A stretch of 64,000 bases of DNA, taken from contig NZ_JAVRIC010000002.1 in the NCBI RefSeq assembly GCF_031846245.1, positions 124,001 to 188,000 on the forward strand. The letters run 5' to 3'. Both the position numbers and the translations under genes were made by a program. Below are positions 1-6,317 of this stretch, piece after piece. The notes beneath the pieces were generated by a model. That model made no database searches, had not been told where the DNA came from, and was given only the letters and a program-made list of their open reading frames with translations. Position 1 is the first letter of the stretch. The number at the start of each line of letters is the position of its first letter. The stretch comes from Banduia mediterranea (lineage in GTDB: Bacteria > Pseudomonadota > Gammaproteobacteria > Nevskiales > Nevskiaceae).

Positions 1-116
1 GGCTCGGTGACTCGGAAATGCAGCATTACGCCCCTTGCTGCCACGCTGTCCATGAATGCGGCACGCTGGCACAGCTGGAGCGCGCCGTCGACCGGCTGCT
101 ACACAGCGCCGCATAG
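1..116 (+). CDS. C-terminal tail of an unidentified protein (partial)
   Basis: Frame 3 is open from the window edge to a TAG stop at 114-116 and encodes 37 residues ending in an amphipathic stretch (AQLERAVDRLLHSAA). The amino-acid pattern and GC-rich third positions look like a genuine coding end, but the fragment is too short to recognise. The stop lies 22 bases before the tesB start, so the gene may be the preceding member of the same operon. An overlapping open frame starting at base 7 continues into tesB; I treat that as an upstream extension of the tesB frame without its own ribosome binding site. Confidence 0.4.
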   Translation, partial: LGDSEMQHYAPCCHAVHECGTLAQLERAVDRLLHSAA

Positions 117-138
117 CCTGGCATTGGAGCTCAGCCAC

Positions 139-1095
139 ATGAAGACCCCACCCCGCGCCAGCGATGACCCTGCCGAAACAGCGGTCCGCGAGGTGATCGA
201 CGCGCTCACGCTCGAACCGACCGGGCCGGACCGCTACCGCGTGCGGCCGCGCGAATTCGGGCGCCGCCGGCTGTTTGGTGGTCAGGTCTTCGCACAGAGC
301 CTGATGGCGGCCCAGCACAGCGCACCCGAACGCCCGCCGCATTCGGTGCACGCCTGCTTCCTGCTGCCCGGCACGCCCGATATTCCAGTGGACTTCGAGG
401 TCGAACGCGTCCGCGATGGCGGTGCGTTTTCCTGTCGGCACGTGCGGGCACTGCAGGGTGGTCGAGAGATCCTGACCATGTTCGTGTCCTGCCAGCGCCC
501 CGAAGCCGGATACGAGCATCAATGCCCCATGCCCGATGTGCCCGCGCCGGAAAGCCTGCGCAGCAGTGGCGAGCTGTTGCGCGAGTGGACCGCGCGCACC
601 GGGGAGATTCCGCATGCGATGCTGGAGACCAGCATGACCTTGCGCATGGGGCTGGAACTGCGACCGCTGGACCCGGAAGGCGTGTTCGGCACGCTGGTGC
701 GTCCACCGCAGAACGCGCACTGGTTCCGCATCTGCCGGAAAGTGCCGGTCGATCCCGCCCTGCATCGCGGCCTGCTGGCCTTTGCCAGCGACCTCGGCTT
801 TCTGGGTACTGCACTGCGCCCACACGGCAAGCCCTGGTTCGCACCCGACATCCAGCCGTCCACGATCGATCATTCGCTATGGCTGCACCGCTCCGTGCGC
901 GTCGACGACTGGCTGCTCTATGTGATGGACTCGCCGACAGCCCAAGGCGCGCGCGGCTTTGTGCGCGGCAGCATCTACGACCGCGCCGGCCGGCTCGTGG
1001 CCTCCACCGCGCAGGACGGCCTGCTACGCGATACCCGCTTGCGCCACAGCAACGCAACGCCACGTCCCACCCCGGTTACAGGAGCTTCGCTTTGA
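139..1095 (+). CDS. tesB: Acyl-CoA thioesterase II (TesB family)
   Basis: Cytoplasmic double-hotdog thioesterase (318 residues) that hydrolyses acyl-CoA to free acid and CoA. Family landmarks are in order: the first hotdog strand with FGGQVFAQSL, the D-containing ASDLGFLGTAL motif, the TIDHSLWLHR motif and the Gln of AQDGLLR, together the Asp/Thr/Gln catalytic set known from E. coli TesB. I start at ATG 139 because GGAG lies 9 bases upstream and homology begins soon after; the open frame reaches back to base 7 but without a ribosome site. The stop overlaps the TTG start of the next gene, so the two are translationally coupled. It would release CoA from stalled or branched acyl-CoAs. Confidence 0.9.
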   Translation: MKTPPRASDDPAETAVREVIDALTLEPTGPDRYRVRPREFGRRRLFGGQVFAQSLMAAQHSAPERPPHSVHACFLLPGTPDIPVDFEVERVRDGGAFSCRHVRALQGGREILTMFVSCQRPEAGYEHQCPMPDVPAPESLRSSGELLREWTARTGEIPHAMLETSMTLRMGLELRPLDPEGVFGTLVRPPQNAHWFRICRKVPVDPALHRGLLAFASDLGFLGTALRPHGKPWFAPDIQPSTIDHSLWLHRSVRVDDWLLYVMDSPTAQGARGFVRGSIYDRAGRLVASTAQDGLLRDTRLRHSNATPRPTPVTGASL

Positions 1096-2189
1096 ACACC
1101 AACCCCCTGCTCAGCGGCATTCGCGTACTGGACCTTTCGCGACTACTTCCCGGCCCCTTTGCCACCCTCTACCTCGCCCAGCTGGGCGCCGAAGTCATCA
1201 AGATCGAAGAACCCGGCATCGGCGATTACGCCCGCCAGATGCCCGGCTTGTTCGAACAGGTGAACCGCGGCAAAAAGTCCGTCGTGCTGGACCTGCGCGA
1301 ACCGGACGACGTCGAACGGTTCAAAGCAATGTCGGTTGAGGCCGATGTCGTTGTCGACACCTTCCGTCCGGATGTCATGCGCAAGCTCGGCTGCGACTAC
1401 GACACGCTCAAGGCACTCAACCCAAGGTTGGTCTACGCCGCACTCACCGGCTACGGTCACAGCGGTCCTTACCGCAACCGGCCCGGTCATGACATGAACT
1501 ATCGCGGCTACGCAGGTGAACTGGCGCAGAACGCGCCGCCTGACGGCACACCACTGGTCGGCGACTTCCAGGTCGCGGACCTCGCCGGTGGCGCGCTTTC
1601 CTGTGTGATCGGCATCCTCGCCGCGCTCAACGGCGTGCGGGCCAGCGGGCAGGGCTGTTTCGTCGACGTGGCGATGCTCGACTGCACGCTGGCGCTACAA
1701 GTCGCCACCCTCGCCGAGCTGCGCGACCGCGGCAAGGCGCCGCGCCCCGGCAGCGGGATGCTCTCCGGCGCGATGCCCAACTACAACGTCTACCAGTGCG
1801 CCGACGGTCGCCACCTCGCCCTGGGCGCCTTCGAGCACAAGTTCTTCGCCAATTTCTGTCGACTCGCTGACCGCGCCGACCTGCTCGAACTGCCTTACGC
1901 GCCGGGCGCCCAGGGTCAGCCGCTGCGTGAGGCCGTTGCGGCGCTCGTTGCCACGCGGACACGTGACGACTGGGAGGCCCTGATGGCCGACCAGGACACC
2001 TGCGCATCCGCAATCCTGAGCATGGATGAGGTGCTCCAGAACGCGCAGGTGTGCGCGCGCGAACTTGTGCAGTGGGACAACGGCAAGCCCGCCTTCGGCA
2101 TGCCGATCCGATTCGATGGTCAAGCCCGCCCCACACTCGGCCCCAGCCCCACACTCGGTCAGGATAACGAAACGCTGGCCGCTCGCTGA
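1092..2189 (+). CDS. Class III CoA-transferase family, alpha-methylacyl-CoA racemase-like
   Basis: 365-residue CaiB/BaiF-family protein. It carries GHDMNY, the histidine-containing motif of alpha-methylacyl-CoA racemases, and an Asp in LVGDF at the place of their second acid/base residue, so racemisation of (2R)/(2S)-methylacyl-CoA is more likely than CoA transfer (inference). Such an activity is required before branched chains or isoprenoid side chains can enter beta-oxidation. The start is TTG at 1092: AGGAG sits 8 bases upstream and the codon overlaps the tesB stop. The last 53 bases (from 2137) are inside the duplicated CYP153 unit, so a 17-codon remnant of this gene end recurs before the second P450. 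Confidence 0.82.
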   Translation: MNTNPLLSGIRVLDLSRLLPGPFATLYLAQLGAEVIKIEEPGIGDYARQMPGLFEQVNRGKKSVVLDLREPDDVERFKAMSVEADVVVDTFRPDVMRKLGCDYDTLKALNPRLVYAALTGYGHSGPYRNRPGHDMNYRGYAGELAQNAPPDGTPLVGDFQVADLAGGALSCVIGILAALNGVRASGQGCFVDVAMLDCTLALQVATLAELRDRGKAPRPGSGMLSGAMPNYNVYQCADGRHLALGAFEHKFFANFCRLADRADLLELPYAPGAQGQPLREAVAALVATRTRDDWEALMADQDTCASAILSMDEVLQNAQVCARELVQWDNGKPAFGMPIRFDGQARPTLGPSPTLGQDNETLAAR

Positions 2190-2231
2190 GCATGCCCGCG
2201 CACCAGCGCAGCGTTTTCTGCTACAGCACAC

Positions 2232-2247
2232 CCTATCCTTGGATAGG
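2232..2247. promoter_or_regulatory. Perfect inverted repeat upstream of CYP153 copy 1
   Basis: CCTATCC-TT-GGATAGG, arms of 7 bases, 145 bases before the P450 start. It may be the operator of the P450 promoter; an AT-rich CAATAATG about 22 bases downstream could be a -10 region, but no convincing -35 is seen. The convergent MalT/AlkS-like regulator is the obvious candidate ligand (inference). Confidence 0.55.
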
Positions 2248-2391
2248 TTCCGAAACGCCCCGCAGCGGCAATAATGTGAGCTGGACACCGCGGCGATATG
2301 TCGGGACGCGGTCGCAACGCAGGTCCGCGTCGAACACGCACCTGCCCCCGAGGCCCCGACCGTCAGTCACAGAAAAGCAGGAGGAGAGATC

Positions 2392-3654
2392 ATGGATGCA
2401 CAAACCCAGCTGCGGGCTGCCGCAGATCGCGCCTACTCGATGCCTTTGGAGCAGATCGACCCCAGCGATCCGACACTCCAGCAGGACGACACGCACGCGC
2501 CTTACTTCGCGCGGCTGCGCGAAGAAGACCCCATCCACCACACGGCCGATAGCCTGTTCGGACCGTTCTGGTCGGTGACGCGCTACGACGACATCATGCA
2601 CGTCGAAATGAATCCGCAGCTGTTCTCTTCGGACAGCCGCCGCGGCGGCATCGCCATCATGGACGGCAACGCGGCCGTATCGCTGCCGATGTTCATCGCC
2701 ATGGACCCGCCCAAGCACGACGTGCAGCGTAAGGTGGTCAGCCCGATCGTGGCTCCGGAAAACCTGGCGCGGATGTCGGGCCTGATCCGCCAGCGCACCG
2801 CCGACACGCTCGACAGTCTGCCGATCAACCAGACGTTCGACTGGGTTCCGTCGGTTTCGATCAACCTGACCACCAAGATGCTGGCGACCCTGTTCGACTT
2901 TCCGTTCGAGGAGCGGCAGCTGCTGACGTACTGGTCGGACGTGACCACCGCGCTGCCGGGCACGGGCGTCATCGACAGCGAAGAACATCGCATGGCCGAG
3001 CTGCGCAAGTGCGGCGAATACTTCCTGCGTCTGTGGAACGAGCGCGTCAACGCCGAACCCAAGCCCGATCTGATCTCGATGCTGGCGCATTCGGAGAAGA
3101 CGCGCAACATGCCGCCAGACGAGTATCTGGGCAATGTGCTGCTCCTGATCGTAGGTGGCAATGACACGACCCGGAACACGATGAGCGGCAGCGTGCTCGC
3201 GCTCAACCGCTTTCCGGACGAGTACCGCAAACTGTGCGCCAACCCGCAGCTGCTGGAGAGTACAGCAGTCCCCGAGTTCGTCCGCTGGCAGACACCTCTG
3301 GCCCATATGCGCCGCACCGCGACACAGGACACCGAACTGCACGGCAAGCGCATCCGCGCCGGCGAGAAGGTCGTGATGTGGTATGTCTCCAGCAACCGTG
3401 AACCGGGCAAGTTCAACGATCCCGGCAGCCTGCAACTCGACCGCGAGAATGCACGCCAGCATCAGTCCTTCGGCTTCGGCATCCATCGCTGCGTCGGAAA
3501 CCGTCTGGCGGAACTGCAGGTGCGCATCCTCTGGGAAGAGATCCTCAAGCGCTGGCCCGAGCCGGGGCAGATCGAGGTGATCGGCGAACCGCAGCGTCTG
3601 TGCAACCCGTTCGTTCGCGGCTACAGCTCGCTGCCGGTGCGCATCAACGCCTGA
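2392..3654 (+). CDS. Cytochrome P450, CYP153-like alkane/fatty-acid hydroxylase, copy 1
   Basis: 420-residue soluble bacterial P450 that inserts oxygen into a substrate C-H bond using electrons from a ferredoxin. Visible motifs: I-helix GGNDTTRNT, and the haem loop FGFGIHRCVG with the ligand Cys at residue 367. The C-terminal pattern (ILWEEILKRWPE, then FVRGYSSLPVRI) is what I associate with CYP153, a family of terminal alkane and fatty-acid omega-hydroxylases. ATG 2392 has GGAGGAGAG just upstream. It is followed by its [2Fe-2S] ferredoxin; no ferredoxin reductase gene lies in the window. Copy 2 is 37 bases short of 2.1 kb downstream and differs at about eight residues, mostly in the first half. 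Confidence 0.92.
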   Translation: MDAQTQLRAAADRAYSMPLEQIDPSDPTLQQDDTHAPYFARLREEDPIHHTADSLFGPFWSVTRYDDIMHVEMNPQLFSSDSRRGGIAIMDGNAAVSLPMFIAMDPPKHDVQRKVVSPIVAPENLARMSGLIRQRTADTLDSLPINQTFDWVPSVSINLTTKMLATLFDFPFEERQLLTYWSDVTTALPGTGVIDSEEHRMAELRKCGEYFLRLWNERVNAEPKPDLISMLAHSEKTRNMPPDEYLGNVLLLIVGGNDTTRNTMSGSVLALNRFPDEYRKLCANPQLLESTAVPEFVRWQTPLAHMRRTATQDTELHGKRIRAGEKVVMWYVSSNREPGKFNDPGSLQLDRENARQHQSFGFGIHRCVGNRLAELQVRILWEEILKRWPEPGQIEVIGEPQRLCNPFVRGYSSLPVRINA

Positions 3655-3661
3655 CCTGACC

Positions 3662-3687
3662 GGCGCCGGCCGCCGCCGGCCGGCGCC
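3662..3687 (+). promoter_or_regulatory. GC-rich intercistronic hairpin, copy 1
   Basis: GGCGCCGGCC, loop GCCGCC, GGCCGGCGCC: a perfect 10-base stem 7 bases after the P450 stop and about 107 bases before the ferredoxin start. There is no T-run, so it may protect the P450 3' end or reduce read-through into the ferredoxin gene rather than terminate fully. Confidence 0.55.
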
Positions 3688-3793
3688 GCGGCCACGAACA
3701 ACCGCCTTTCCGGCACCACAGCGAAGCCTGCAGGGCCTCAAAGGCATGATCGCCCCAAGGGCGCCGACTGCCGTTTTCTTTCACGGAGCCACA

Positions 3794-4111
3794 ATGAAAA
3801 TCACATACATCGACTACAACGGGACGCAACGGGACGTCGAAGTCGAGGCGGGCACCAACCTGCGCGACGCCGCACTGAACAACGCGATACCGGGCATCGA
3901 CGGCGACTGCGGCGGTGAATGCGCATGTGCCACCTGCCACGTTCGCGTGGACCCCGCCTGGCTGCCCAGACTGCCGACGATGGGTGATCAGGAAAAAATG
4001 ATGCTCGAGATGATGGACGACCGCGACGAACGGTCCCGCCTGGGTTGCCAGATCCACCTGAGCCCGGAGCTCGATGGCCTGGTCGTCCATACACCAATGG
4101 GGCAGCACTGA
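3794..4111 (+). CDS. [2Fe-2S] ferredoxin, putidaredoxin/adrenodoxin type, copy 1
   Basis: 105-residue electron carrier for the adjacent P450. Cluster ligands are Cys39, Cys45, Cys48 (CGGECACATC) and Cys85, the spacing of putidaredoxin. An extra Cys43 is present between the first two ligands. The ATG at 3794 is chosen over an upstream in-frame ATG at 3746 because homology starts with MKITYID and GGAG lies 7 bases before it. The protein is identical to copy 2. Its reductase must be supplied by a gene outside this window. Confidence 0.93.
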   Translation: MKITYIDYNGTQRDVEVEAGTNLRDAALNNAIPGIDGDCGGECACATCHVRVDPAWLPRLPTMGDQEKMMLEMMDDRDERSRLGCQIHLSPELDGLVVHTPMGQH

Positions 4112-4272
4112 AGCGCGCCCGGGACGGGGCTCTGTGCGCTTGAAACTGGCTGCTGAAAAAGCCCATCCCTGGACTGTTCGGCCCCAGCCCCACACTCGGT
4201 CAGGATAACGAAACGCTGGCCGCTCGCTGAGCATGCCCGCGCACCAGCGCAGCGCTTCCTGCTGCTGCACAC

Positions 4273-4288
4273 CCTATCCTTGGATAGG
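4273..4288. promoter_or_regulatory. Perfect inverted repeat upstream of CYP153 copy 2
   Basis: Exact repeat of the CCTATCC-TT-GGATAGG palindrome of copy 1, 141 bases before the second P450 start. Its retention means both copies carry the same presumptive operator and promoter. Confidence 0.55.
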
Positions 4289-4428
4289 TTCCGAAACGCC
4301 CCGCAGCGGCAATAATGTGAGCTGGGCACCGCGGCGATATGTCGGGACGCGGTCGCAACGCAGGTCCGCGTCGAACACGCACCTGCCCCCGAGGCCCCGA
4401 CCTTCAGTCACAGAAGCAGGAGAAGATC

Positions 4429-5691
4429 ATGGATACACAAACCCAGCTGCGGGCTGCCGCAGATCGCGCCTACTCGATGCCTTTGGAGCAGATCGACCCC
4501 AGCGACCCGACACTCCAGCAGGACGACACGCACGCGCCTTACTTCGCGCGGCTGCGCGAAGAAGACCCCATCCACCACACGGCCGATAGCCTGTTCGGAC
4601 CGTTCTGGTCGGTGACGCGCTACGACGACATCATGCACGTCGAAATGAATCCGCAGCTGTTCTCTTCGGACAGCCGCCGCGGCGGCATCATCATCATGGA
4701 CAGCAACGCGGCCGCATCGCTGCCGATGTTCATCGCCATGGACCCGCCCAAGCACGACGAGCAGCGTAAGGTGGTCAGCCCGGTCGTGGCTCCGGAAAAC
4801 CTGGCACGGATGTCGGGCCTGATCCGCCAGCGCACCGCCGACACGCTCGACAGTCTGCCGATCAACCAGACGTTCGACTGGGTTCCGTCGGTTTCGATCA
4901 ACCTGACCACCAAGATGCTGGCGACCCTGTTCGACTTTCCGTTCGAGGAGCGGCAGCTGCTGACGTACTGGTCGGACGTGACCACCGCGCTGCCGGGCAC
5001 GGGCGTCATCGACAGCGAAGAACATCGCATGGCCGAGCTGGGCAAGTGCAGCGAATACTTCCTGCGTCTGTGGAACGAGCGCGTCAACGCCGAACCCAAG
5101 CCCGATCTGATCTCGATGCTGGCGCATTCGGAGAAGACGCGCAACATGCCGCCAGACGAGTATCTGGGCAATGTGCTGCTCCTGATCGTAGGTGGCAATG
5201 ACACGACCCGGAACACGATGAGCGGCAGCGTGCTCGCGCTCAACCGCTTTCCGGACGAGTACCGCAAACTGTGCGCCAACCCGCAGCTGCTGGAGAGTAC
5301 AGCAGTCCCCGAGTTCGTCCGCTGGCAGACACCTCTGGCCCATATGCGCCGCACCGCGACACAGGACACCGAACTGCACGGCAAGCGCATCCGCGCCGGC
5401 GAGAAGGTCGTGATGTGGTATGTCTCCAGCAACCGTGAACCGGGCAAGTTCAACGATCCCGGCAGCCTGCAACTCGACCGCGAGAATGCACGCCAGCATC
5501 AGTCCTTCGGCTTCGGCATCCATCGCTGCGTCGGAAACCGTCTGGCGGAACTGCAGGTGCGCATCCTCTGGGAAGAGATCCTCAAGCGCTGGCCCGAGCC
5601 GGGGCAGATCGAGGTGATCGGCGAACCGCAGCGTCTGTGCAACCCGTTCGTTCGCGGCTACAGCTCGCTGCCGGTGCGCATCAACGCCTGA
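4429..5691 (+). CDS. Cytochrome P450, CYP153-like, copy 2
   Basis: 420-residue paralogue of the P450 at 2392 with the same I-helix (GGNDTTRNT) and haem-ligand loop (Cys367). Substitutions relative to copy 1, read by eye: residue 3 Ala to Thr; four changes in the IAIMDGNAAV/IIIMDSNAAA region; HDV to HDE; SPIV to SPVV; and LRKCGEY to LGKCSEY. Residues after about 220 look identical. Start ATG 4429 follows GCAGGAGAAG. The changed segment lies around the B-C/F region where P450 substrate contacts often occur, so a small specificity shift is possible but not shown. Confidence 0.92.
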   Translation: MDTQTQLRAAADRAYSMPLEQIDPSDPTLQQDDTHAPYFARLREEDPIHHTADSLFGPFWSVTRYDDIMHVEMNPQLFSSDSRRGGIIIMDSNAAASLPMFIAMDPPKHDEQRKVVSPVVAPENLARMSGLIRQRTADTLDSLPINQTFDWVPSVSINLTTKMLATLFDFPFEERQLLTYWSDVTTALPGTGVIDSEEHRMAELGKCSEYFLRLWNERVNAEPKPDLISMLAHSEKTRNMPPDEYLGNVLLLIVGGNDTTRNTMSGSVLALNRFPDEYRKLCANPQLLESTAVPEFVRWQTPLAHMRRTATQDTELHGKRIRAGEKVVMWYVSSNREPGKFNDPGSLQLDRENARQHQSFGFGIHRCVGNRLAELQVRILWEEILKRWPEPGQIEVIGEPQRLCNPFVRGYSSLPVRINA

Positions 5692-5698
5692 CCTGACC

Positions 5699-5724
5699 GG
5701 CGCCGGCCGCCGCCGGCCGGCGCC
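5699..5724 (+). promoter_or_regulatory. GC-rich intercistronic hairpin, copy 2
   Basis: Exact copy of the 10-base-stem hairpin at 3662-3687, again between the P450 stop and the ferredoxin gene. Confidence 0.55.
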
Positions 5725-5830
5725 GCGGCCACGAACAACCGCCTTTCCGGCACCACAGCGAAGCCTGCAGGGCCTCAAAGGCATGATCGCCCCAAGGGCG
5801 CCGACTGCCGTTTTCTTTCACGGAGCCACA

Positions 5831-6148
5831 ATGAAAATCACATACATCGACTACAACGGGACGCAACGGGACGTCGAAGTCGAGGCGGGCACCAACCTGC
5901 GCGACGCCGCACTGAACAACGCGATACCGGGCATCGACGGCGACTGCGGCGGTGAATGCGCATGTGCCACCTGCCACGTTCGCGTGGACCCCGCCTGGCT
6001 GCCCAGACTGCCGACGATGGGTGATCAGGAAAAAATGATGCTCGAGATGATGGACGACCGCGACGAACGGTCCCGCCTGGGTTGCCAGATCCACCTGAGC
6101 CCGGAGCTCGATGGCCTGGTCGTCCATACACCAATGGGGCAGCACTGA
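5831..6148 (+). CDS. [2Fe-2S] ferredoxin, putidaredoxin/adrenodoxin type, copy 2
   Basis: 105 residues, identical in protein sequence to the ferredoxin at 3794, with ligands Cys39, Cys45, Cys48 and Cys85. GGAG precedes ATG 5831. It would serve as electron donor for either P450 copy. It is the last gene of the + strand block; the LuxR-type regulator converges on it. Confidence 0.93.
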   Translation: MKITYIDYNGTQRDVEVEAGTNLRDAALNNAIPGIDGDCGGECACATCHVRVDPAWLPRLPTMGDQEKMMLEMMDDRDERSRLGCQIHLSPELDGLVVHTPMGQH

Positions 6149-6227
6149 AGCGCGCCCGGGACGGGGCTCTGTGCGCTTGAAACTGGCTGCTGAAAAAAGC
6201 CCATCCCTGGACTGTTCCAGGTCGCTC

Positions 6228-6286
6228 AGAAAAGACTTGACTTTTCTATGCGCCTGGCGATCAAGCGTTTAAGGCATTTGATCGCC
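6228..6286. terminator. Two inverted repeats in the convergent intergenic region
   Basis: AGAAAAG-N6-CTTTTCT (6228-6247) and GGCGATCAA-N13-TTGATCGCC (6256-6286) lie between the convergent ferredoxin and regulator genes. Position argues for bidirectional termination, but neither stem is followed by a clear T-run, so the role is uncertain. Confidence 0.4.
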
Positions 6287-6317
6287 GTTGACACATCCGT
6301 GTGCCATCCGCAGCCTG

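Larger units (their letters stand above)
2137..4179 (+). repeat. Tandem duplication unit, copy 1 (CYP153-ferredoxin)
   Basis: This block matches 4178-6217 almost base for base. It begins inside the 3' end of the racemase-like gene and ends after the ferredoxin gene. It contains an upstream palindrome, the P450, a GC hairpin and the ferredoxin. Differences are a handful of substitutions, a 3-base indel before the P450 start and a 1-base difference in an A-run near the end. Confidence 0.96.
4178..6217 (+). repeat. Tandem duplication unit, copy 2 (CYP153-ferredoxin)
   Basis: Second copy of the unit at 2137-4179. The boundary is a short TC shared by the end of copy 1 and the start of copy 2, which fits a microhomology-type junction. 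Sequence after ACTGTTC at 6211-6217 (CAGGTCGCTC) is unique and represents the original downstream flank. Confidence 0.96.

Noticed and set aside
2233-3747. 504-codon open frame on the - strand across the P450 (repeated at 4408-5784)
   Set aside because: Antisense shadow of the GC-rich P450; the + strand frame carries the full P450 motif set, and the - frame has none.
3701-3793. Longer ferredoxin start at 3746
   Set aside because: The added 16 residues are unlike any ferredoxin N-terminus, and GGAG precedes the ATG at 3794.
2137-6217. Possibility that the tandem CYP153 unit is an assembly artefact
   Set aside because: The copies differ at several amino acids, by a 3-base indel and by an A-run length, and have distinct outer flanks.
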